Source of the DNA: Neptuniibacter victor
Lineage (GTDB): Bacteria > Pseudomonadota > Gammaproteobacteria > Pseudomonadales > Balneatricaceae
Assembly (NCBI GenBank): GCA_027943745.1
Contig: AP025763.1
Location: 2,294,001 to 2,358,000 of the forward strand
Reading direction: 5' to 3'
Length of the DNA: 64,000 bases
Under the pieces are notes generated by a model, which searched no databases, was not told the origin of the DNA, and worked only from the letters and a program-made list of their open reading frames with translations. Below are positions 55,387 to 63,671 of this stretch, one piece after another (position 1 is the stretch's first letter; each line of letters opens with the position of its first letter). A program made the translations under genes and the position numbers.

Positions 55387-56292
55387 TTAAGACTCACTAT
55401 TCGCGTTAACAGAGTAGAACTTCATCAATACATCAAACATAGCCTGGGCCGGTACAGATAGCTGATCCTTTTGGTTAGTTAATACCCCTAAATCACATGA
55501 CACGGTGGGCGAATGTATGGGGACCACCTTTGCACCTAGCTGTTCCATCTGTTGCACACAAAGCGCCGGAACAACGCTTACGCCTAAGCCATTGCTTACC
55601 ATTCGACCTACAGTAGCAAGCTGGTGACTATCAAAGGTGACGTCAAGCTCGATCCCTGCATCCGACAACGTTTTTTCAACTAACATTCTCACCATCGATG
55701 GCCGCTGCAAAGCGATAAAGTCACTCTCTAATAGCTCTGACCAACTCACCGTTTCACGGTTGCTAAGTGGATGCCCCACCGGAATAACCGATACAAATTC
55801 GTCACGCGCTAATTTAGTAAACCCGTCAATATCCGCCATACCGGGTGGCATGAAGGTAACACCGAGCTCGACTTTACCTGAGCGGACCATCTCGACCGTC
55901 TCTTCCGCTATCACATCATGTATCTGGACGTTGATGACTGGATACTTATGACGAAACAGCGCAATCACTTCTGGCAGCTGGCTTGCGGCAAAGGATGGCA
56001 TTGCAGCGACCGAGACCATCCCCCTTTCAAGCCGGAAAAGCTGGCGCATCTCTTCTTCCATTGCGTCCCATTCATCAACCAATCTGCGGCCTTTCTCGTA
56101 CAAGGTTTTCCCTTCTGCTGTCAGGCTAACCGCTCTTGTCGTACGAATAAGCAGGCGACCGCCAACACTTTCTTCAAGGTTTTTAATCGCGAGACTCAGT
56201 GCGGGCTGGGAGATAAATATTTTTTTACTCGCTTCAGCAAAGCTAAGTGTCTGTGCAACGGCCATAAAGGCTTTTAGCTGCCGCATATTCAT
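55387..56292 (-). CDS. LysR-family regulator next to CoA-transferase genes
   Basis: A protein of about 301 residues with an N-terminal winged HTH (MNMRQLKAFMAVAQTLSF, AEASKKIFISQPALSLAIKN) and a LysR effector domain (MVSVAAMPSFAASQLPEVIA). I start at the ATG at 56292 because of GGAAAT before it; the codon at 56307 is a TTG. It is divergent from the two CoA-transferase genes, 127 bp apart, and is likely to regulate them in response to an acyl or ketone-body metabolite (inference). Confidence 0.87.
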   Translation of the reverse strand: MNMRQLKAFMAVAQTLSFAEASKKIFISQPALSLAIKNLEESVGGRLLIRTTRAVSLTAEGKTLYEKGRRLVDEWDAMEEEMRQLFRLERGMVSVAAMPSFAASQLPEVIALFRHKYPVINVQIHDVIAEETVEMVRSGKVELGVTFMPPGMADIDGFTKLARDEFVSVIPVGHPLSNRETVSWSELLESDFIALQRPSMVRMLVEKTLSDAGIELDVTFDSHQLATVGRMVSNGLGVSVVPALCVQQMEQLGAKVVPIHSPTVSCDLGVLTNQKDQLSVPAQAMFDVLMKFYSVNANSES

Positions 56293-56419
56293 TAATAAGA
56301 TTTCCAAATTAATTGTTAATTATTTTAAAATTAACTTATAGATCTAACTCATGCAACATGAATCACACACAGCGATGATGTCGCTACTTACAAGCACCCT
56401 TTCATAAGGAAAATAAAAA

Positions 56420-57115
56420 ATGGCGGGTTTAAATAAAATTGTTGAAAGCCACCAAGAGGCGATGAAAGGTTTAGAAGATGGAATGACTGTCATTGCCGGT
56501 GGTTTTGGCTTGTGCGGCATTCCTGAGAATCTGATCCAAGAGATTAAAAACCTAGGCGTTAAAGACCTAACCGTCGTTTCAAATAACTGCGGTGTAGATG
56601 GCTTTGGTTTAGGCGTCCTACTTGAAGATATGCAGATCAAAAAAATGATCGCGTCTTACGTGGGTGAAAACGCACTGTTTGAGAAACAGCTACTCAACGG
56701 TGAGCTAGAAGTAGAATTAACACCTCAAGGTACGCTAGCAGAGAAAATGCGCGCTGGCGGTGCTGGCATCCCCGCTTTCTTTACCGCAACAGGTTACGGA
56801 ACACCGGTTGGCGAAGGCAAAGAAGTACGTGAGTTTGATGGCCGCAACTACATTATGGAAGAGTCCATCACGGGTGATTTTGCCATTGTAAAAGGCTGGA
56901 AAGCTGATAAATACGGTAATGTTGTTTATAGACATACTGCACAGAACTTTAATCCAATGGCAGCAACCGCGGGTAAAATTACCGTTGTTGAAGTTGAAGA
57001 GATTGTTGAAGTTGGAGAGCTATCTCCTGAAGAGATCCAGACACCGGGAATATATGTTGATCGGGTTGTTTTAGGTCAATTTGAGAAACGAATTGAGCAG
57101 CGTACAACGCAGTAA
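56420..57115 (+). CDS. scoA: 3-oxoacid CoA-transferase subunit A
   Basis: A 231-residue protein of the family I CoA-transferase alpha subunit: [58 protein letters not shown]-like ([16 protein letters not shown]) and the TGYGTP motif. It pairs with subunit B to transfer CoA between succinyl-CoA (or acetyl-CoA) and a 3-oxoacid such as acetoacetate. The exact acceptor cannot be fixed from sequence. Good ribosome site AAGGAAA before the ATG; subunit B follows at 54 bp. Confidence 0.92.
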   Translation: MAGLNKIVESHQEAMKGLEDGMTVIAGGFGLCGIPENLIQEIKNLGVKDLTVVSNNCGVDGFGLGVLLEDMQIKKMIASYVGENALFEKQLLNGELEVELTPQGTLAEKMRAGGAGIPAFFTATGYGTPVGEGKEVREFDGRNYIMEESITGDFAIVKGWKADKYGNVVYRHTAQNFNPMAATAGKITVVEVEEIVEVGELSPEEIQTPGIYVDRVVLGQFEKRIEQRTTQ

Positions 57116-57169
57116 TCATCAGATTATTTCTAATCGTTTCAAGTAACTTATTTTTAAAAGGTGGCAATA

Positions 57170-57826
57170 ATGGCTCTTTCCAGAGAACAGATAGCACAGC
57201 GAATCGCACGAGAAATTAATGATGGTGACTACGTTAACCTAGGTATCGGTATCCCGACACTGGTTGCTAACTATGTCCCCGATGATATTGAAGTAATGCT
57301 GCAGTCTGAAAATGGCCTGCTGGGTATGGGACCTTTCCCCGAAGCAGATAAAATTGACGCTGACATGATCAATGCCGGTAAGCAGACTGTAACTGCTGTT
57401 AAAGGTGCATCCATTTTTTCCTCTGCCGAGTCTTTCGCAATGATTCGCGGCGGTCATGTTGATATCACTGTGCTGGGTGCGTTTGAGGTAGACCAGAACG
57501 GAAACATCGCTTCTTGGATGATTCCAGGCAAGCTTGTTAAAGGTATGGGCGGTGCAATGGATCTTGTTGCAGGTGCTGACAATATCATTGTTACGATGAC
57601 CCATGCGTCAAAAGGCGGCGATTCTAAGCTGCTTGAAAAATGCTCTCTTCCACTGACAGGATCTGGCTGTATCAAGCGTGTCGTAACTGACCTTGCATAC
57701 ATGGAGATTGAAGATGGGGCGTTTATCCTTAAGGAACGTGCGCCAGGTGTCAGTGTTGAAGAAATTGTTGAGAAAACAGCAGGCAAGCTGATTGTGCCTG
57801 ATGAAGTACCTGAAATGGTTTTCTAA
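57170..57826 (+). CDS. scoB: 3-oxoacid CoA-transferase subunit B
   Basis: A protein of about 218 residues (start MALSREQIAQRIAREIND; ribosome site AAAAGGTGG before it, so the upstream GTG at 57161 is rejected). It carries LGIGIPTLVANYV, the catalytic glutamate in MLQSENGLLGMGPFP, and GGHVDITVLGAFEVDQNGN. The glutamate forms the glutamyl-CoA intermediate. Together with subunit A it completes acetoacetate or short-chain acid activation, complementing the fatty-acid genes elsewhere in the window. Confidence 0.93.
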   Translation: MALSREQIAQRIAREINDGDYVNLGIGIPTLVANYVPDDIEVMLQSENGLLGMGPFPEADKIDADMINAGKQTVTAVKGASIFSSAESFAMIRGGHVDITVLGAFEVDQNGNIASWMIPGKLVKGMGGAMDLVAGADNIIVTMTHASKGGDSKLLEKCSLPLTGSGCIKRVVTDLAYMEIEDGAFILKERAPGVSVEEIVEKTAGKLIVPDEVPEMVF

Positions 57827-57869
57827 TTAAGAATTAAGCGTCGACTCTAATCCGTGTCAATATTTGCTT

Positions 57870-57909
57870 AACGCCAGCTAACCTCTACACGTTACTGGCG
57901 TTTTTTTTC
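57870..57909 (+). terminator. Rho-independent terminator after CoA-transferase subunit B
   Basis: AACGCCAG and CTGGCGTT pair as an eight-base stem around a 17-base loop (57870-57877/57895-57902) followed by a run of T. It ends the CoA-transferase transcript and lies before the convergent flavoprotein gene. Confidence 0.85.
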
Positions 57910-57954
57910 GAATATAAGTTACATGTACCGCTGGTTTTAATTCCTTTGGTACAG

Positions 57955-59148
57955 CTAAACCGCCTGCCCCGCCGCAAAGCCTGATGCCCACGCCCACTGA
58001 AAGTTATGGCCGCCTAAGTGACCTGTCACATCCAAACATTCGCCAATAAAAAACAGGTTCGGTGCTTTTTTCGCTTCCATGGTCTTTTGGTTGATCTCAT
58101 TAGTGTCGATTCCCCCGAGTGTGACTTCGGCGGTACGATAACCTTCTGTGCCGGAAGGTTTGATTTTCCAGCGACAAAAAGCCTCACTTATGGCCTCTAA
58201 TTGTTTGTTAGAGAATCCACCCATCACGCCTTCTAAGCCAAATTTGGCACAGAGAACTTGTGACATACGCTTACTCATCTGTTGCGCCATAATGGTGGTG
58301 ATCTCAGCCTTAGGACGCGCTTCTCGCTGCTCTTTCAACCATGCTAGTAGATCAAGTTCTGGAAATAAGTTTAGTTCTACGTCACCGCCCGGTTGCCAAT
58401 AGTTGGAGATCTGTAAAATGGCAGGGCCGCTTAAGCCACGGTGAGTAAAGAGCATCATCTCAACAAAGCTTACGCTACCTATACTGGCCTTGACCAGGTG
58501 GGAAACGCCTGACAGTTCTTTAAGTATATCTTTGTCTTTCGGTTGTAGTGTAAACGGCACTAATGCAGCCGTTCTGGGCAGCACTGTTAAAGCGTATTGC
58601 TCAGCTATGTCATAAGCAAAGCTAGTTGCACCACCATTTGGAATCGATAAACCACCGGTAGCAATCACCACTGAATCGGCTGCAATCTTGCCGATTGAGG
58701 TTTCTAACTGATAACCGCCTTGGCCTTTTTGCGGGTCTCCTTGCTTAATCTTTTGTACAGCGGTGTCCGTTTTAATCTCTACCCCGGCCCATTCGCATTC
58801 GGTCATCAGCACCTTGAGAATCTCTTTACTGGATTCATTACAAAAAAGTTGCCCTAAGGTCTTCTCATGATATTCAACACCGTGACGGTCAACCAGATCG
58901 ATGAAGTCTTGTGCTTTATATCGGCTCAATGCTGATTTACAGAAGTGTGGGTTTTGCGAGATAAAGTTAGCAGGTGTGTTATGGATGTTGGTGAAATTAC
59001 AACGCCCACCACCCGACATCAGTATTTTACGCCCGACTTTTGCGGTATGTTCGATGACGAGTACGGAACGGCCTCGATAACCGGCGGTAGCTGCACACAT
59101 AAGGCCAGAGGCACCTGCACCGATAATTACTACGTCATACTGCAACAC
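57955..59148 (-). CDS. HI0933/YhiN-family NAD(P)/FAD-dependent oxidoreductase
   Basis: A 397-residue flavoprotein with a dinucleotide-binding motif VVIIGAGASGLMCAATAGYR at the N-terminus, the family signature KVGRKILMSGGGRCNFTNIH, and the C-terminal GECLDVTGHLGGHNFQWAWA with ATG-type GFAAGQ end. HI0933 proteins are predicted oxidoreductases of unknown substrate. The gene is monocistronic, convergent with the CoA-transferase operon. Confidence 0.9.
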   Translation of the reverse strand: MLQYDVVIIGAGASGLMCAATAGYRGRSVLVIEHTAKVGRKILMSGGGRCNFTNIHNTPANFISQNPHFCKSALSRYKAQDFIDLVDRHGVEYHEKTLGQLFCNESSKEILKVLMTECEWAGVEIKTDTAVQKIKQGDPQKGQGGYQLETSIGKIAADSVVIATGGLSIPNGGATSFAYDIAEQYALTVLPRTAALVPFTLQPKDKDILKELSGVSHLVKASIGSVSFVEMMLFTHRGLSGPAILQISNYWQPGGDVELNLFPELDLLAWLKEQREARPKAEITTIMAQQMSKRMSQVLCAKFGLEGVMGGFSNKQLEAISEAFCRWKIKPSGTEGYRTAEVTLGGIDTNEINQKTMEAKKAPNLFFIGECLDVTGHLGGHNFQWAWASGFAAGQAV

Positions 59149-59220
59149 GCTAACTCCTAGAGACGGAAAAGGAAGATGGGAGATTTTAAAGCGCGCTATA
59201 TTATCATAGCCTGATAGTGG

Positions 59221-59469
59221 CTACGTGGAGTTTTTATGACTTCCATCGCAAATTGGCGCTGCCTTGCTTCCCTTGCACATGCAAAGCCAAACTTCACTAT
59301 CTGCTTCTGCAGTAAAAACAATAGGATCTATACCTGTACCCTGGTGGTATCCATCACAAAAAGGCTGAGTGCCCGATCGCCCACAAGCGCACCATGCGTA
59401 TGTTTGGCCTGCTTTTAGTTCAGCTTTTGCTGGTGCGTTACCAGCGCTATGAATGGGGGAATGAGACAC
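59221..59469 (-). CDS. Dual CDGSH iron-sulfur protein
   Basis: An 82-residue protein with two CDGSH-type [2Fe-2S] motifs: CACGRSGTQPFCDGYH (about residues 28-43) and CMCKGSKAAPICDGSH (about 62-77). Each has three cysteines and one histidine for one 2Fe-2S cluster, as in bacterial mitoNEET/MiNT-like proteins, so one chain could hold two clusters. The physiological role (redox or cluster transfer) is not known. It is a lone gene on the minus strand, upstream of the flavoprotein gene with 73 bp between. Confidence 0.9.
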   Translation of the reverse strand: MSHSPIHSAGNAPAKAELKAGQTYAWCACGRSGTQPFCDGYHQGTGIDPIVFTAEADSEVWLCMCKGSKAAPICDGSHKNST

Positions 59470-59561
59470 GGCGCTTACTCCTCTATTGAAGTATCAATCA
59501 CTCACTAAACGTAGAAGATCATCTTAAATTGATCAAATAACAGACAGATAAAAATACAGGC

Positions 59562-59592
59562 AAAAAAAAACCGCTCCCTATAGGAACGGTTT
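59562..59592 (-). terminator. Rho-independent terminator after the GTPase/basic-protein pair
   Basis: On the minus strand AAACCGTTCC-TATA-GGGAGCGGTTT forms a stem with one mismatch or wobble and is followed by nine T residues. It ends the GTPase operon. Confidence 0.88.
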
Positions 59593-59612
59593 CTTAAGAT
59601 AAAAACTAAGGA

Positions 59613-59885
59613 CTAATCACTGCTATCATCTTGTACTTTTTTATCTTCATTTAGTTTACGGATTTTATCCGCCAAACGAGTTTTGCGTTCTGCAGACGGA
59701 TTATCACCTGAGCTAGCACTATCTTGACGCTGTTTTTCATAAACAGAAGCGTTCTTCTTCTTTTCAGCTTGAGCCTTACGGCGACGGCTGTCATAGCTTT
59801 CAGGATCTGCTAATCGCTCTGAGCGGCTTGGCCCTGAGTTATCGATGAAACCTGTCGCCTTACGGCTCTTTTTAATACGTGCCAT
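59613..59885 (-). CDS. Small highly charged basic protein coupled to YlqF-like GTPase
   Basis: A 90-residue, lysine/arginine-rich hydrophilic protein beginning MARIKKSRKATGFIDNSGPS (ATG at 59885; a longer frame start at 59984 lies inside the GTPase gene and is rejected). The rest is predicted disordered or helical (SRRRKAQAEKKKNASVYEKQ). No family recognised. The ATG is one base after the GTPase stop (TAA-A-ATG), with AAGGTAG as ribosome site inside the GTPase gene. A nucleic-acid- or ribosome-linked role is plausible from charge and coupling, but is inference. Confidence 0.7.
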   Translation of the reverse strand: MARIKKSRKATGFIDNSGPSRSERLADPESYDSRRRKAQAEKKKNASVYEKQRQDSASSGDNPSAERKTRLADKIRKLNEDKKVQDDSSD

Positions 59886-59886
59886 T

Positions 59887-60807
59887 TTACGATCTACCTT
59901 TACTTTCAGATGCCTCTTCAGCATCACGTCTTTCTTGTTCAATTCTTTCCAGCTCAGCAACACGGCGTTTTTCAACCCATTCATCTACTGTCTCGAAACT
60001 GATTTTTCCAAGCTTCCCGGAACGCAATTCGTTCAGCAATAATGTCGAAGCTTTATTTCTATCAACAACACCACCTGGTCGTAAGCAACCACGTCGTCTG
60101 CCTATTTCATCTAAAACACCTTCAGCTAACTCAGGCATCTCTTTAAACTTAAAACGCTCGATTAAGCGATCCGGGTAGTCTGTTCTTAAAAAGCCGGCTG
60201 CAAAAATAGCCACATCTTCATGCTCGATCGCAGTGTCTTTAATCGCGCCGCTAGCTGCTAATCGATATCCGGAATCTTCATCTTCAATCTTAGGCCATAA
60301 AAAACCAGGGGTATCAGAAAGAACCATCCCATTATGAGTGGTAAAACGCGTTTGCGTTTTAGTCACCGCCGGCTCATTACCTACCTTGGCAATTTTTCTG
60401 CCTAAAAGTGCATTGATTAATGTCGATTTACCAACATTAGGAATACCCATAATCATTGTGCGCACAGGGCGATCTGAATTAGAACGTGAAGGAACCATCT
60501 GCTTACATATGTCCGCAATACGGTTGATCACCTTCTTTTGACTCTGCTCGAGTGAAATTGCTCGCGTATCCGGCAAACTATTAAAGTACTCGAGCCACTG
60601 CTGAGTCCTTTCTTCGTCGGCCAAATCACTTTTATTGAGAATTTTCAGTTTTGGCTTACCTTTACGCAGCGTATCAACCAACGGGTTTTCGCTAGATTGC
60701 GGTAGACGAGCATCGATTACCTCAATAACCACGTCGACTTCATCCATTACTTTTGCAATCTCTTTCCGCGCCTTATGCATATGGCCCGGAAACCAGTTAA
60801 TACTCAT
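59887..60807 (-). CDS. YlqF/RbgA-like circularly permuted ribosome-biogenesis GTPase
   Basis: A 306-residue GTPase opening MSINWFPGHMHKARKEIAKV, with G motifs in permuted order: G4 NKSD (about residue 58) before G1 GIPNVGKST (about 122) and G3 DTPG (about 158). The C-terminal part ends in the helical ANTAR-like domain of RbgA-type proteins. RbgA promotes late 50S subunit assembly in Bacillus; the proteobacterial members are presumed to do the same. It is first of a two-gene operon with the small basic protein. Confidence 0.9.
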   Translation of the reverse strand: MSINWFPGHMHKARKEIAKVMDEVDVVIEVIDARLPQSSENPLVDTLRKGKPKLKILNKSDLADEERTQQWLEYFNSLPDTRAISLEQSQKKVINRIADICKQMVPSRSNSDRPVRTMIMGIPNVGKSTLINALLGRKIAKVGNEPAVTKTQTRFTTHNGMVLSDTPGFLWPKIEDEDSGYRLAASGAIKDTAIEHEDVAIFAAGFLRTDYPDRLIERFKFKEMPELAEGVLDEIGRRRGCLRPGGVVDRNKASTLLLNELRSGKLGKISFETVDEWVEKRRVAELERIEQERRDAEEASESKGRS

Positions 60808-60999
60808 CGCACTACCTTAAAAATATGCCTGAAAATCTAGAAGTTCAGTATTATACTGCATGGCGGGCTGTAATGTTTACTTACATAAAGTAAATCGAAT
60901 ATTTAGTCGAAAATAAGCCCTTCACTACTTTTCCCTTGTGTCATTGATGTATAGACTTACTTTAATTCAGCTTTTTAAGATAGGGATACCCTAGCGTTT

Positions 61000-62217
61000 A
61001 TGGATAGTTCAGAGAATTCACAAGTATTAATGGCACGGCAGCCGATCTTTGACCGCAACCAAAAAGTAGTGGCTTATGAACTACTCTATCGTACCGAAGA
61101 TGCGCAAGGCCATGCCCTATTTTCTAACTCTGAAGCCACCAGCGAAGTTATTCTCAATGCTTATACCAGTATCTCAGACTCTGGTGAGCTAAAACGCGTA
61201 CCCGCTTTTATTAATCTAACGCGTGATATATTAGTTGAGCAGCAGCTGCCAGAAGTTTCAAAAAAACATATTGTTCTTGAGATACTAGAAGATATCGAGC
61301 CCGACGATGAGGTCGTTGAAGCTGTTCGTAAATTACATGCGGAAGGCTATCGCATCGCAATGGACGACTTTGTCTATGACCCTAAGTTTGACTCGTTATT
61401 AGAGCTTGCCCATATTGTAAAAGTTGATGTTTTTGAGCTCAGTATGGAAGAGGTCGGTAACCAAGTTGCACAACTTAAAAAACACAAAGTGACGCTACTG
61501 GCCGAAAAAATAGAAACACACGAGCAACTCGAAGCCTGCGTTGATTTAGGTTTTAAGCTCTTTCAAGGGCACTTCCTTAGTAAACCTAAAGTCATTAAAG
61601 GTAAAAAGATTCAGGGGAGCCAAGTTGCTTTGATGCAGTTAATTCAAGAACTGCAAAGCGCTAACGCAACACCTGAAAAACTTGAAGAGCTGATTATTCG
61701 CGATCCTGCGCTTACTTATAAACTACTTCGAATTGTAAACTCAGCGGGTTACAGCCTTGTTCGACAAGTAGAATCTATTGCTGAAGCCATTGTTCTCCTA
61801 GGTTTAGAGCAAGTTAAAAAATGGGCAACATTGATTGCCATGTCATCGAACCAAGACAAGCCTGAAGAGTTATCACGAAGCTTACTCATCCGCGGCAGAA
61901 TGTGTGAAGAGGTCGCCCAGGCATTAAAGCTTAGTAACTATGGCAGCTACTTTATGGCAGGCATGATGTCCGGATTACACGCCCTACTCGATATCGAACG
62001 CGAAACCATGCTAGAGCAAGTACCCTTAGGTGACGATATCAAAGAAGCGGTCAGTATGGGCCAAGGGCCTATCGGACAGATTTTAAGAAATGTTGTCAAT
62101 TATGAAAATGGTGATTGGGATCTACTCCCTTCAGATTTAGACGGCAACCTTTACGATGCGGCTTATCGTGCCAGTCTGGAATGGACACAAGAATCGATGC
62201 AAGCTATGTACGAATAA
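61000..62217 (+). CDS. EAL (degenerate) - HDOD domain protein, YuxH-like
   Basis: A 405-residue protein with an N-terminal EAL domain that opens MARQPIFDRNQKVVAYELLY, the YuxH-type variant where the EAL triad reads ELL and most catalytic acids are replaced; DDFVYDPKF marks the second half. A C-terminal HDOD domain follows (from about 210, LMQLIQELQSANATPEKLEE, then PALTYKLLRIVNSAGY and LGLEQVKKWATL). These proteins are taken to be signalling scaffolds, not phosphodiesterases. The gene is divergent from the GTPase gene and followed by a terminator. Confidence 0.9.
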   Translation: MDSSENSQVLMARQPIFDRNQKVVAYELLYRTEDAQGHALFSNSEATSEVILNAYTSISDSGELKRVPAFINLTRDILVEQQLPEVSKKHIVLEILEDIEPDDEVVEAVRKLHAEGYRIAMDDFVYDPKFDSLLELAHIVKVDVFELSMEEVGNQVAQLKKHKVTLLAEKIETHEQLEACVDLGFKLFQGHFLSKPKVIKGKKIQGSQVALMQLIQELQSANATPEKLEELIIRDPALTYKLLRIVNSAGYSLVRQVESIAEAIVLLGLEQVKKWATLIAMSSNQDKPEELSRSLLIRGRMCEEVAQALKLSNYGSYFMAGMMSGLHALLDIERETMLEQVPLGDDIKEAVSMGQGPIGQILRNVVNYENGDWDLLPSDLDGNLYDAAYRASLEWTQESMQAMYE

Positions 62218-62236
62218 ATACCGTCCTCTTTGTACA

Positions 62237-62264
62237 AAAACGAGCAGCTTAGGCTGCTCTTTTT
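62237..62264 (+). terminator. Rho-independent terminator after the EAL-HDOD gene
   Basis: GAGCAGC-TTAG-GCTGCTC is a perfect seven-base stem with a four-base loop, followed by five T residues, 24 bp after the stop codon. Confidence 0.92.
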
Positions 62265-62396
62265 CGTTTGTTCATCGATCACTGAATTTTAGGGATGTTT
62301 TCACCCTCATAAATCCTTAGAATAGCCGCGTTCTTGAATCGCTTATCCTTAAACACAAAGGCAGACACTAGATCTGTCAAATCACAGTTGCTACCT

Positions 62397-63014
62397 ATGC
62401 CATTACCGACCCCTGCTGCTCGCACCCTCAAACACACGCGCCGCGTCACCTGCGAAGGTTATAAACGTGATGATGGTTTGTGGGATATTGAGGCGCACTT
62501 AATCGATACTAAAACATTTCCATTAAAGAATAGAGATAGAGCGGGAGGAGAGATTGCTCCAGAGGAGCCTCTTCACGGTTTATCAATACGTATCACCATC
62601 GATATGGCACTCAATATTATTGATGCTGTTGCCTCTATGGATTACACCCCCTTTAACAGCTGCCAAAGCATTACCGGGGCATACAAGCAACTTATTGGTA
62701 TTCAAATTGCGCCGGGCTTTACCGCTAAAACAAAAGCACTATTCTCTGGACGCTTAGGATGCACGCATCTATTAGAACTACTTGGGCCATTGGCCACTAC
62801 GGCTTACCAAGCAACCCATCAAGAACGAGAGATACTAGAGAACTACTGGCAAGACAAAGACAATAAACCACCAATGCTTGATACTTGCCACACGCTTGCA
62901 GCTAATGGTCCAATAGTAAAAGAACTATGGCCTCACTTTCATGAAAATACTAATATCGAAAATATTATTCCGACACTGGCAGATGAATTGCCAAGATCGG
63001 ACACTAATGTTTAA
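62397..63014 (+). CDS. DUF2889 protein
   Basis: A protein of about 205 residues starting MPLPTPAARTLKHTRRVTCE, then GYKRDDGLWDIEAHLIDTKT, GLSIRITIDMALNIIDAVAS and GCTHLLELLGPLATTAYQAT, the conserved body of DUF2889. I use the ATG at 62397, since DUF2889 proteins commonly begin MPLP; the upstream TTG-initiated frame (62334) adds an unconserved extension. The function is unknown; relatives are often near thioesterase/aromatic degradation genes in other bacteria. The isochorismatase-fold gene follows by 30 bp. Confidence 0.82.
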   Translation: MPLPTPAARTLKHTRRVTCEGYKRDDGLWDIEAHLIDTKTFPLKNRDRAGGEIAPEEPLHGLSIRITIDMALNIIDAVASMDYTPFNSCQSITGAYKQLIGIQIAPGFTAKTKALFSGRLGCTHLLELLGPLATTAYQATHQEREILENYWQDKDNKPPMLDTCHTLAANGPIVKELWPHFHENTNIENIIPTLADELPRSDTNV

Positions 63015-63044
63015 TGGGCCAACGGCCAACAGGGACTTTTTTAA

Positions 63045-63590
63045 ATGCTGATTCATCCTAATAAATCCTGTCTACTCATCGTTGATATTCAAGACAACCT
63101 TGTACCAGCAATTCATGAAGGCGAGACATTAATTAAGAATGCACGCTGGTTAGCGGAAATAGCCAACAAAGTTAACGTTCCAATTTTGGTATCTGAGCAA
63201 TACCCCAAAGGGCTAGGCCATACTTCTCCTACGATCACAGAAGTCACTCAGCCAGAAAACATCATGGAAAAAGTCCACTTTTCCTGTATGTCTGAGCCTA
63301 ACTGCAATGAAAAAATCAATGCACTTCGCCCGAACCAAGTCATCGTTGTTGGGATGGAAGCGCATGTTTGTGTCATGCAAACAGCCATCCAACTTAAACA
63401 ACAAGCACGCGAAGTTTATGTCGTAGAAGATTGCGTCTCTTCTCGTAATCCAAAAGATAAAGAGCTTGCGCTTGAACGTATGCGCCAATGCGGAATTTTC
63501 ATTGTCAGCCGTGAGATGGTTGCTTTCGAGTGGTTACAAAAAGCAGGCACTGATACGTTTAGAGATATCAGCAAAAACTATATTCGTTAA
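63045..63590 (+). CDS. Isochorismatase-family cysteine hydrolase (YcaC-like)
   Basis: A 181-residue cysteine hydrolase with the family triad: D in LLIVDIQDNL (about residue 14), K in IMEKVHFSC, and nucleophile C in VVGMEAHVCVMQTAIQLK (about 109), with the cis-peptide motif preceding it. The family hydrolyses isochorismate, nicotinamide or other amide/ester compounds. The substrate is not predictable here; the short form without extra domains is the YcaC type. Ribosome site AGGGA; the DUF2889 gene 30 bp upstream may share a transcript. Confidence 0.88.
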   Translation: MLIHPNKSCLLIVDIQDNLVPAIHEGETLIKNARWLAEIANKVNVPILVSEQYPKGLGHTSPTITEVTQPENIMEKVHFSCMSEPNCNEKINALRPNQVIVVGMEAHVCVMQTAIQLKQQAREVYVVEDCVSSRNPKDKELALERMRQCGIFIVSREMVAFEWLQKAGTDTFRDISKNYIR

Positions 63591-63613
63591 TATAGTCTAT
63601 GAAGTGATAAACC

Positions 63614-63648
63614 AAAGCCTGCCAACCATTGTTAGCGGGCTTTTTTAT
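63614..63648 (+). terminator. Rho-independent terminator after the hydrolase gene (possibly bidirectional)
   Basis: AAAGCCTGCCAACC-ATTG-TTAGCGGGCTTT forms an imperfect stem followed by TTTTTT. It lies between this gene and the convergent DUF1499 gene and may end both. Confidence 0.8.
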
Positions 63649-63671
63649 TGATCTTAAAAAGTAACTGTAGA

